This document shows positions 1 to 6,609 of a stretch of 11,901 nt of DNA, in pieces. How positions within the stretch are numbered: position 1 is the first letter of the stretch; every line of letters begins with the position of its first letter. Position numbers and translations under genes: made by a program. A model generated the notes under the pieces. The model searched no databases. It had not been told where the DNA came from and was given only the letters and a program-made list of their open reading frames with translations. This DNA is from Candidatus Glassiibacteriota bacterium (GTDB lineage Bacteria; Gemmatimonadota; Glassbacteria; GWA2-58-10), in assembly GCA_030604975.1 (NCBI GenBank), contig JAUVUV010000025.1, positions 1 to 11,901 of the forward strand, written 5' to 3'.

Positions 1-96
1 AGTCCAATAAAAGAAAGACCCGGCAAACTTATAGTTCTTGAGAAACTTGTTGTCAATCCTGCCGCACCTGAGGTTTCATTTTTCAAAAACATTTAA
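1..96 (+). CDS. possible 3' end of an upstream gene (partial, doubtful)
   Basis: Frame 1 is open from the first base to a TAA at 94-96 and would encode a 31-residue tail ending in VSFFKNI. The two other + frames are interrupted early. The peptide looks protein-like, and the segment GKLIVLEKLVV could be a terminal beta strand pair. Against this, the codons have A/T-rich third positions unlike the other genes here, and the opposite strand is also open across the same stretch, so the open frame may be chance in a non-coding leader. No function can be assigned. Confidence 0.25.
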   Translation, partial: SPIKERPGKLIVLEKLVVNPAAPEVSFFKNI

Positions 97-120
97 AAAG
101 ATGGGAAAAGGTTGTAAAAT
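92..120 (+). promoter_or_regulatory. weak candidate sigma70-type promoter for the alpha/beta hydrolase
   Basis: TTTAAA at 92-97 (4 of 6 matches to the -35 consensus) is separated by 17 bp from TAAAAT at 115-120 (5 of 6 matches to the -10 consensus), 37 bp before the ATG at 158. The region is strongly A/T-rich, so such a match is expected by chance fairly often. No extended -10 or operator-like repeat is visible. Confidence 0.25.
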
Positions 121-157
121 AAAAGCTGGACATTCAAAATCAATACGCAGAGTTTAA

Positions 158-1093
158 ATGGAATTTAAGCTGAAAGTGCTCTTAACATATATTCTGACAG
201 CTATCGCCGCTGGTGTATTGATCCTGATTGCCGCGAGCATCTGGTACAATGCGATTGACCACACCGACAAGCTTTTCGCAGAACACAGCCCTCTTATGTC
301 CGCAGAGGAGAGTTTGCTCGGCGACTCAGCCGGATACCGGGAAATCGCCTTTACCCTGAATGATCAACTCGGGCGTGTGACCAGGGGGAACCTTCGCATT
401 CCGCTTGGCGTCGACAAGCCTCTTCCTGCAGTGATGATTCTGGGAGGGCAGCATACCGGTGCCCGGGCCGCGGGGCTTATCAGTTTGGAAAAACAGGCCG
501 TACTCTGCGCAATGGATTACCCCTCCTATCCCGAGGAAACGATAACCCCGGCCAGGATACCGGCACTGCTCCATTCGCTTCAGAGAGCGGCTTTCGATGC
601 GGTAGGCATGGCATTCAATGTCCTGGACTACCTCTGCACCAGGCCTGAGGTAGATAAGGACAGGATCACGGTTCTGGGAGCCAGTTTCGGTGTGCCCTTT
701 GCAGTGATTGCCGCCCTTGACCACCGGGTGAGAGGTGTTGTATTGATCTACGGCGCGGGTGACCTGGAAGAGCTGATCGATTGGAACCTCCGGCGAAAGG
801 TGCGTTTCGCCCCACTACGTAAATTTGCAAGTCACATACTAGGCACTCTGACTTCCCCGTTCGAGCCGACAGCTTATGTCGACCGGTTCTCGCCCAGACC
901 TCTTCTGATGATCAACAGCAGTCTGGATGAAAAGATACCCGTGCGATGTGTAAGGCTCCTTTTTAATAAAGCGAACGGGCCCAAGGAACTGATCTGGCTG
1001 GATACTCAACACGTTCACCCTTCGAACCGAAAACTGATCGACTCCCTGACCCGGATAAGCTCCGACTGGCTTGTGAGAAAAAATCTGCTCTGA
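158..1093 (+). CDS. membrane-anchored alpha/beta hydrolase (dienelactone hydrolase/acyl-esterase-like)
   Basis: The 311-residue product starts with a hydrophobic segment at about residues 7-29, most likely an uncleaved signal anchor because no clean signal peptidase site follows. The rest, on the outer side of the membrane, looks like a complete alpha/beta hydrolase fold. The nucleophile elbow is G-A-S-F-G with Ser176, the oxyanion-hole side probably lies at the GGQHTG stretch (96-101), the acid is likely Asp257 in the SSLDEKIP motif, and the base is His285 or His287 in TQHVH near the C-terminus. The fold and triad support a serine hydrolase acting on an ester or similar bond; the substrate cannot be read. 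The start has only a weak purine-rich stretch upstream (CGCAGAG), but it precedes the hydrophobic segment directly. A 219-bp gap separates it from the carbohydrate cluster, so deacylation of a glycan is possible but unproven. Confidence 0.85.
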   Translation: MEFKLKVLLTYILTAIAAGVLILIAASIWYNAIDHTDKLFAEHSPLMSAEESLLGDSAGYREIAFTLNDQLGRVTRGNLRIPLGVDKPLPAVMILGGQHTGARAAGLISLEKQAVLCAMDYPSYPEETITPARIPALLHSLQRAAFDAVGMAFNVLDYLCTRPEVDKDRITVLGASFGVPFAVIAALDHRVRGVVLIYGAGDLEELIDWNLRRKVRFAPLRKFASHILGTLTSPFEPTAYVDRFSPRPLLMINSSLDEKIPVRCVRLLFNKANGPKELIWLDTQHVHPSNRKLIDSLTRISSDWLVRKNLL

Positions 1094-1199
1094 ACCGGAG
1101 CCTGCAAGGGTAATCCCGGCCAGGGCTACCGCCTATTATTCGGTCCGAACCGTTCGTCTGGACTTTCTACCTGCAGTTGATATGGAAATAAGTTTCAAT

Positions 1200-1229
1200 C
1201 TGAAAATAATTTATTACTTTAATTATACT
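1200..1229 (+). promoter_or_regulatory. candidate promoter of the carbohydrate cluster
   Basis: TATACT at 1224-1229 matches 5 of 6 bases of the -10 consensus and is preceded by CTGAAA at 1200-1205 (4 of 6 to the -35 consensus) with an 18-bp spacer. It would give a leader of about 75-80 nt before the ATG at 1313. The A/T-rich context weakens the evidence, but this is the only sizeable A/T-rich block upstream of the first cluster gene. Confidence 0.3.
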
Positions 1230-1301
1230 CCTCTTTTCCGGCCTAAAATCAACCACTTTTATTTTCCAGGGGCGGAATTCCTGAATGATTTCAGTACGCC
1301 C

Positions 1302-1307
1302 GGGAGG
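1302..1307 (+). promoter_or_regulatory. Shine-Dalgarno sequence fixing the start of the GH74-like lipoprotein
   Basis: GGGAGG lies 5 nt before the ATG at 1313. It supports this start over other in-frame starts and places the lipoprotein signal peptide directly at the N-terminus. Confidence 0.75.
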
Positions 1308-1312
1308 CGATC

Positions 1313-3721
1313 ATGAGAGCGCGCTCGAGAAGCTACCTGGTTCTCCTGTTTTCTGTCTTTCTGGTATCTTTTTCCGGCTGCGAAAGACAACAGAAAACTC
1401 TCGAACAGGAAAGTCCCAAAGCCGAGGGCTGGAGGGTGCTGGGGCCCGGCGGCGGCGGAGCACAGTATGAACCGACAATCAGCCCGGCAGACCCGAACCA
1501 TGTTTTCGTACGCTGCGACATGACCGGGGCCTATGTAACCGAAAACGGCGGCAACTCCTGGCGGATGTTCAACCTCCGCACTGTTGTTCAGGATTTCGAA
1601 TTCGACCCCAGCAATCCGGGCACTGTTTATGCATCCAACAACGGTCTTTACCGCTCAGAGGACAAGGGCCGGCGCTGGCGCCTGATTTACCCCGACCCGG
1701 CGAATGTAACCTCTGAGACCATGACCGGAGACCACGCCGGCCAGCGGTTTATCACCAAAGACGGCATGCCCGACGGTTCGATTGCCAAGGTGCGGGTGAA
1801 CCCGGCCAACAGCGACATTATTTATATCGGCCTTTCCCCGAGCTGGAGGTCGGACAAGCCCTGCCGGGTGCTGGTTTCGACTGACCGCGGGGCGAACTGG
1901 AAAGTGCTGGCCGAGATACCGGGGCGCAGAGTGCTCGGTATTTTCCCCGGAAGCTGGCAGGGCAAGGCAGATGAGGCCACAGTGCTCACGGAACGCTCAT
2001 GCATACGCGTTTCAGCCGAACGCGGCCTGGTCGCCGAGCTTTCGCTGCCTGTGCCGAGTATCCAGGTGGCGGACGGTGGAAAGGGGGCCGAGGGCGGGGT
2101 GATCTACGTCCTCTCCGGGATAAGCCGGCAGGGGGACGAGGTGAGCGGAGGAATCTACCGCTCTGATGATCTGGGCCAAAGCTGGCGCCAGGTCAACGGA
2201 AACCTGGTTGCGGAAGGCTCTGCCGGGGGAAGGTTGCCGAGTTTCAGAACCCTCGCAGTTTGCGAAAGCCGACCGGAAGTTGTTTACCTTTCCTGCAGCG
2301 CATTCAGGGTAATGGAAAAGGGCTATCCCCAGGGGTACAGGGGAATTTTCAAAACCGAAAACGGCGGCGAAACCTGGAACTGGTCGGTCACCGTGGCTGG
2401 CGGCAAGGTGCTTACCGGCAATTTCAGCGGCGGCTGGCTGAAAAAATGTCTCGGCTGGTTTGGAAACCCGAGCCACCTGGGAGTCTGCCCCACCAACCCG
2501 GATGTCTGCTACGCTACGGATTCAGGGCGCACCTATAAAACCGAGGACGGCGGAGCAAGCTGGCAGCAGGTGATCAGCGAGGATTTTCCTGACGGCTCTG
2601 CGACCAGCCGGGGTCTGGATGTGACCACTAATTACGGAATCCATTTCGACCCGTTCGATAAGAACCACTTTTTTATCACCTACACTGATATCGGCCTTTT
2701 CCATACCTTTGACAGCGGCAAGAGCTGGAACCACTCGATCACTGGTATCCCCCGCCAGTGGCGAAACACCTGCTACTGGCTTGAGTTCGACCCGGCGGCG
2801 AGGGGACGTATCTGGGCCTGCTGGTCCAATGTGCACGATCTGCCCCGGCCCAAGATGTTCCGTTCAGGCAACCTGGTCAACGGAAGGCAGCAGGGCGGCG
2901 TGTCCGTGTCCGGAGACGGCGGCAGGTGGTGGACACTTCTGCACAAGGGAGTGACGATAAACGGCGAATACCGCAAGGGAATGCGCCTGGGCGCTGTGTG
3001 CACCCACATCCTGCTCGACCCGGAAAGCCCGGTCGAATCCCGCACCCTCTATGTCTGTGATTTCGGCTACGGGGTGTGGAAAACAGTCGACGGCGGCCAG
3101 ACCTGGGAGGTTAAAAACAAGGGCCTGAAAACCAACTTCAACGCCTGGCGCATGGCCCTTCTGCCCGGCGGAAGACTGATCCTGCTCGTTGCCCGGGGCG
3201 GTGTCGAAGGCAGAGAAGTTATTCCCGGGGCGCTCTATTTCAGCAACGACGGAGCAGAAAGCTGGCAGCCAATGGCCCTGCCTGAACGGGTCACTGCCCC
3301 GAACGACCTGGTTTTCGATCCCACAGAGCCGAAAAGAATGTATCTCAGTTGCTGGCCGCTTAATGTGAAGGGAGAGGAAATCGGCGGGGGGCTCTACCGC
3401 ACTGAGGACGGCGGCAAGAGCTGGAAACAGGTTTTCAGCGAGGACATGCACGTTTACGCGGCTGCGGTCGACCCGTTCGATCCGAACACGATCTATATCA
3501 ACACTTTCAACAGTGCAGCATTCCACAGTGATGACCGGGGAGAGAACTGGCAACGCCTGGGCGGCTACAATTTCAAGTGGGGGCACCGTCCTGTGCCCGA
3601 CCCTCACAACCAGGGCAAGCTTTTCCTGACATCCTTCGGGGGCAGCGTGTTCTACGGCCCGGCGAAAGGAGTGCCCGGGGCTTTCGAGGATATCGACAAT
3701 CTGCCCGCGCAGCGGTGGTAA
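1313..3721 (+). CDS. GH74/sortilin-like Asp-box beta-propeller lipoprotein
   Basis: The 802-residue protein begins with a lipoprotein signal peptide ending in F-S-G-C, so Cys23 is the likely lipidated residue and the product should sit on a membrane surface facing outward. Twelve Asp boxes (S/T-x-D-x-G-x-x-W and close variants) begin near residues 76, 115, 189, 284, 348, 410, 465, 533, 591, 644, 697 and 739. Many repeats also contain a DPxxPxxxY-type strand. This is the pattern of GH74 and VPS10/sortilin propellers. The N-terminal GGGG ... RCDMTGAY stretch resembles the GH74 start in which the Asp of ARTDxGGAY is the catalytic base; Asp69 occupies that place here. Asp446 in FDPFD lies where the second GH74 acid may be expected, less certainly. 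GH74 enzymes cut xyloglucan, but many distant relatives have unknown substrates or only bind. Glycan hydrolysis or binding is inferred. Confidence 0.8.
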   Translation: MRARSRSYLVLLFSVFLVSFSGCERQQKTLEQESPKAEGWRVLGPGGGGAQYEPTISPADPNHVFVRCDMTGAYVTENGGNSWRMFNLRTVVQDFEFDPSNPGTVYASNNGLYRSEDKGRRWRLIYPDPANVTSETMTGDHAGQRFITKDGMPDGSIAKVRVNPANSDIIYIGLSPSWRSDKPCRVLVSTDRGANWKVLAEIPGRRVLGIFPGSWQGKADEATVLTERSCIRVSAERGLVAELSLPVPSIQVADGGKGAEGGVIYVLSGISRQGDEVSGGIYRSDDLGQSWRQVNGNLVAEGSAGGRLPSFRTLAVCESRPEVVYLSCSAFRVMEKGYPQGYRGIFKTENGGETWNWSVTVAGGKVLTGNFSGGWLKKCLGWFGNPSHLGVCPTNPDVCYATDSGRTYKTEDGGASWQQVISEDFPDGSATSRGLDVTTNYGIHFDPFDKNHFFITYTDIGLFHTFDSGKSWNHSITGIPRQWRNTCYWLEFDPAARGRIWACWSNVHDLPRPKMFRSGNLVNGRQQGGVSVSGDGGRWWTLLHKGVTINGEYRKGMRLGAVCTHILLDPESPVESRTLYVCDFGYGVWKTVDGGQTWEVKNKGLKTNFNAWRMALLPGGRLILLVARGGVEGREVIPGALYFSNDGAESWQPMALPERVTAPNDLVFDPTEPKRMYLSCWPLNVKGEEIGGGLYRTEDGGKSWKQVFSEDMHVYAAAVDPFDPNTIYINTFNSAAFHSDDRGENWQRLGGYNFKWGHRPVPDPHNQGKLFLTSFGGSVFYGPAKGVPGAFEDIDNLPAQRW

Positions 3722-3752
3722 AGCCTGAACACTTTTTGGGAAAATATATTTG

Positions 3753-3778
3753 CTGAGCCCGGTTTAATCAGGCCTCAG
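3753..3778 (+). repeat. imperfect stem-loop between the lipoprotein and lyase genes
   Basis: CTGAGCC at 3753-3759 can pair with GG-CTCAG at 3771-3778 with one bulged C, leaving an 11-nt loop. It is not followed by a T-run, so it does not look like an intrinsic terminator. It could be a transcript-stability or processing element, or chance. Confidence 0.3.
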
Positions 3779-3807
3779 GGGGACGGCGGACTGTGTCCCT
3801 TGCCAGT

Positions 3808-3824
3808 GCATTATCACGCATTAT
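3808..3824 (+). repeat. short direct repeat GCATTAT x2 upstream of the lyase gene
   Basis: GCATTAT occurs at 3808-3814 and again at 3818-3824, 10 bp apart, one turn of the helix. This spacing suits a tandem protein-binding site, but seven bases repeated once is weak evidence. It lies 55-71 bp before the ATG at 3879. Confidence 0.25.
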
Positions 3825-3869
3825 TCCTATCCGCTATACCGACAAACAATTTATCATTTACTGCTTTTT

Positions 3870-3874
3870 GGAGG
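3870..3874 (+). promoter_or_regulatory. Shine-Dalgarno sequence of the PL26-like gene
   Basis: GGAGG lies 4 nt before the ATG at 3879 and selects this start, which leads straight into a signal peptide. An earlier ATG at 3800 is in a different frame and has no such sequence. Confidence 0.75.
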
Positions 3875-3878
3875 ATTC

Positions 3879-6503
3879 ATGGCAAAACAATATCAGAACT
3901 GTCTTTTCTTCGCCACACTGCTAAGCTTATCTTTCCTCTTGAGTTTTTCCGGTCCGGTGGCTGCACTCGAGATTCCTCTGAACGTGGAGGAGGCCGAGGG
4001 CTACACCAGGCGCTCCGAGCCAGTTTCAACCGGCATTCCCCTGCCCAGGGCAGCGCTGAAAGACCTTTCCACACTCTGCGTGACAGGACCGGACGGTGCA
4101 GCCGTGCCCGCCCAGTTTGAAACCCTGGCCACCTGGCCCGATGGTTCTGCCAAGTGGGTGCTGGTCGACTTTTTCGCGGATTGCCCTGCCGGCGGCAAAG
4201 CAGGCTACCTTCTCTCAGACAGCGGTAAGCGGCCTGAAAGCATGCCCATGCTCAGGCTGGAGGAAAGCGGTGATGCAGTGACAGTAGAGACAGGCGTGAT
4301 GCGCTGCCGTCTGGACCGGAACAATTTCGATCTGTTCGGCTCTATCTGGCTCGATCACGACAGGGACGGCAGTTTCAGCGTGTCCGAGCGTGTGACCCCC
4401 CTGGCGCCTGAACCGGGGATAAAGCTGATCGACAGTCACGGCAGAAAAATCTCCAGCCTCTGGGGCAAGATCGAAAGCTTCGAGGTGGAAGCAGCCGGTC
4501 CGGTCCGGGCCACAGTGGCAGTCAAGGGTGCGCTTGGGGACTCTGACGGCGAGGGCTTTCTCGACTACACTGCGAGGCTTCATTTCTATGCGGGAACTGG
4601 CCTGGTGCGGGTCTTTTTCACCCTGGAAAACCATAACCCCACTGTGCCGCTGCCTGGGAATCACTGGGTGCTCGGCCGCCCGGGAAACATCTTTTTTACC
4701 GATCTCTCCCTTTCGGCTCAACTCAACTTTCACGGCCCTGTCCAGATGTCGGTGGGTGACGGCTCCAGGGAGATTCTCGACAGGGTCGTCCTGACCGGCA
4801 CCGGGGGTATCTACCAGGAGTCCTCTGGCGGAGAGAACTGGTTCCACCGCAACCATATGAACCACCTGGGGAAAATTCCCATGCGTTTCCGGGGTGCGAA
4901 AACGTTTCTGGATGGTGTAGAGCCATACCGGGTCAACCGGCCGGATGCATGGCTTCACGTTGCAGACCGGCAGTTTGGCCTGGCAGTGGCAGTGCGCCAT
5001 TTCTGGCAGAATTTCCCCAAGGCCCTCTCTGCCGCTCCTGACGGCACTGTCCGGGTGGCGCTCTGGCCGGAGGAGTTCCCCACGCTACACGAATTGCAAG
5101 GCGGAGAGATCAAAACTCACGAGGCGGCGTTTTTCTTCCATACCGGCCGCCAAGGCAGCAACAGGAGGGAAAACCGGGTGGCCACCACCATGGGTTCTTT
5201 CCATAATCCACTTTACGTGCGGGCACCTGCTCAAGTCTATCTGGCAAGCGGCTTTTTCGATGATGTTGCAGCCTATGACCCCAAACGGTTTCCTACCTAC
5301 GAGCACTACCAGCAGGCAGCGCTGATATCCGAGCCGGTCAACCTGGTGGCGGATATCGAGGCGATCGATGAGTACGGCTGGCGCAATTTCGGCGACACCT
5401 GGGCCAAAAACGAGACCGACAAGACCGGAGGGCCACACTCGGGCCGGCAGGTTGTGAGCCATTTCAACCTCGAGTACGATTTCGGCTACGGGATGCTTTT
5501 CCAGAGCCTGCGCACTCTCGTCCGGGCGCCCGAACTGAGCTGCAAGTGGTGGAACCTGGCGGAGGCGGCCCTGCGCCACGAAAGCGACATCGATATCTAT
5601 CACACCACCAGGGACACCAGGTCCAGGGGAGTTTACAACAGCGGCAAGTTCACACATACCCAGCACGGAGTGGAAGCAGGTCTGGTGACCCACCGCGGCG
5701 GTCCCCGCCCTCACTGGTTCGGTACCCTGCGCTGGCCCTGGGGACAGGGAGGCGCCCCTGAATCCGGCCATTTCAACACCCGCGGCCAGATGTGCTACTA
5801 TTATCTCACCGGTGACCGCCGCGTGCTGGAATCGGCAATCGAGCAGACGGATCTGGTCTACCGCAAGGTCAGCCAGGATGTTTTCGCCCAGATCGATAAC
5901 CTGAACCGCAATGCCGGCAACAACCTTCAGATCCTCACCGATGCCTATCTCTATACCGGGGATGAAAAGTACCGCGAGGCTTCAGAGAAAATCTTGCGGA
6001 GTACGGCCCCTGAAAAACAGTGGTACATGAGTGCCGAGGGCCGGGCCCAAAGGGCTGAGGATAAAGTCTCGGGATTCTGGACCTCTGCTATCTGTATCAA
6101 CGCCGCCGCGCGCTGGACAGAGGTTATGGAGGAGAAGACCGGCAAGCCTTACGAGCTTGGACGCAACTATGTTACCGCCTACGCCGACTTTGTCAGCCGT
6201 TTCCTGGCCGGCGGACCCGGCGCAGGCTTCTACTTTGCCTGGAGCCGGGCCGGAGGAGGCGAACGCAACCACGGCCCCTGGACCTATCGCCTGACTGATA
6301 TCGCGATGTTCGGCCACAAGTATTCACACGATCCGGCTCTCAGGAAACGCTGTCTGAAAGCTGCCGCGGATGCTTTTGCATTCATGGCCAAAAGAGCTGC
6401 ACGCAGCAGATCGTTTTACAACAACGGCAAGGAGACCACGATGATTATCGGCGGCGGGCATGAGTACACGTACTACAGGCAGAAAGGAAGGTGGCCGAAA
6501 TAA
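3879..6503 (+). CDS. secreted PcRGLX/YetA-like protein, putative exo-rhamnogalacturonan lyase (PL26-type)
   Basis: The 874-residue product has a signal peptide with a probable cleavage after Ala29 (V-A-A). Residues about 30-115 match the N-terminal RIFT-barrel module of the PcRGLX/YetA family, with the hallmark stretches EPVSTGIPLPRAAL and WPDGSAKWVLVDF. A beta-rich middle module follows (about 120-420, including LHFYAGTGLVRVFFTLENHNP), then a helical toroid-like module (about 440-870) rich in His, Trp and Tyr, for example His567, His575, His593 and His596. Length and domain order fit the family. Penicillium PcRGLX, the PL26 founder, removes unsaturated disaccharides from rhamnogalacturonan I, and Bacillus yetA lies near rhamnogalacturonan genes. 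Activity here is inferred from family membership; I could not place catalytic residues with certainty. An EF-hand-like calcium loop lies at residues 159-170. It is probably co-transcribed with the lipoprotein gene 157 bp upstream. Confidence 0.85.
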   Translation: MAKQYQNCLFFATLLSLSFLLSFSGPVAALEIPLNVEEAEGYTRRSEPVSTGIPLPRAALKDLSTLCVTGPDGAAVPAQFETLATWPDGSAKWVLVDFFADCPAGGKAGYLLSDSGKRPESMPMLRLEESGDAVTVETGVMRCRLDRNNFDLFGSIWLDHDRDGSFSVSERVTPLAPEPGIKLIDSHGRKISSLWGKIESFEVEAAGPVRATVAVKGALGDSDGEGFLDYTARLHFYAGTGLVRVFFTLENHNPTVPLPGNHWVLGRPGNIFFTDLSLSAQLNFHGPVQMSVGDGSREILDRVVLTGTGGIYQESSGGENWFHRNHMNHLGKIPMRFRGAKTFLDGVEPYRVNRPDAWLHVADRQFGLAVAVRHFWQNFPKALSAAPDGTVRVALWPEEFPTLHELQGGEIKTHEAAFFFHTGRQGSNRRENRVATTMGSFHNPLYVRAPAQVYLASGFFDDVAAYDPKRFPTYEHYQQAALISEPVNLVADIEAIDEYGWRNFGDTWAKNETDKTGGPHSGRQVVSHFNLEYDFGYGMLFQSLRTLVRAPELSCKWWNLAEAALRHESDIDIYHTTRDTRSRGVYNSGKFTHTQHGVEAGLVTHRGGPRPHWFGTLRWPWGQGGAPESGHFNTRGQMCYYYLTGDRRVLESAIEQTDLVYRKVSQDVFAQIDNLNRNAGNNLQILTDAYLYTGDEKYREASEKILRSTAPEKQWYMSAEGRAQRAEDKVSGFWTSAICINAAARWTEVMEEKTGKPYELGRNYVTAYADFVSRFLAGGPGAGFYFAWSRAGGGERNHGPWTYRLTDIAMFGHKYSHDPALRKRCLKAAADAFAFMAKRAARSRSFYNNGKETTMIIGGGHEYTYYRQKGRWPK
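4353..4388 (+). other. EF-hand-type calcium loop inside the PL26-like protein
   Basis: Residues 159-170 read D-x-D-x-D-G-S-F-S-x-x-E. Asp at loop positions 1, 3 and 5, Gly at 6, a hydrophobic residue at 8, Ser at 9 and Glu at 12 match the canonical 12-residue EF-hand loop. It sits in the second, beta-rich module, so it is probably a structural calcium site rather than a regulatory EF-hand pair. Confidence 0.5.
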
Positions 6504-6597
6504 AAATTGCAATCAAGGTATTTGCATAAGGCCATGGCAAGCCAGACTCCAATTTGGGTGATTACGAGTTCACTCGATCTAACCGATATATAAATTT

Positions 6598-6602
6598 GAG
6601 GA
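6598..6602 (+). promoter_or_regulatory. Shine-Dalgarno sequence of the epimerase gene
   Basis: GAGGA lies 7 nt before the ATG at 6610 and supports that start. The 106-bp gap before it holds two short perfect palindromes (ATTGCAAT at 6506-6513 and GCCATGGC at 6531-6538) but no terminator. Confidence 0.65.
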
Positions 6603-6609
6603 CCGAGCG

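Larger units (their letters stand above)
1094..1312. other. intergenic gap ahead of the carbohydrate cluster
   Basis: This 219-bp gap has a G+C-richer first half and a clearly A/T-rich second half (about 1185-1260). I see no convincing terminator: a short TTCGG/CCGAA palindrome near 1140 has almost no loop and no T-tract behind it. The A/T-rich half is the most likely place for the promoter of the five-gene cluster. No RNA gene or open frame with coding character is visible. Confidence 0.5.

Noticed and set aside
1137..1155. Small palindrome TTCGG-T-CCGAA after the alpha/beta hydrolase as a terminator
   Set aside because: The loop is too small to form a stable hairpin and no T-run follows.
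1538..3552. Repeated nucleotide stretches such as ACCGAAAACGGCGGC and GAGGACGGCGG that resemble a dispersed DNA repeat
   Set aside because: They encode the Asp boxes of the propeller and stay in frame, so they are protein repeats rather than mobile or CRISPR-type repeats.
3745..3752. TATATTTG, a match to the Bacteroidota -7 element TAnnTTTG (another, TAAATTTG, at 6591-6598)
   Set aside because: Neither has a TTTG element at the required upstream distance. The second overlaps the ribosome binding site, which would leave almost no leader. Strong Shine-Dalgarno use also argues against Bacteroidota.
4215..5000. Open frames of 200-260 codons on the - strand opposite the other genes (also 2864-3607, 5085-5771 and 7966-8715)
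   Set aside because: All are mirror frames of real genes, lack domain signatures, and have no leader regions of their own.
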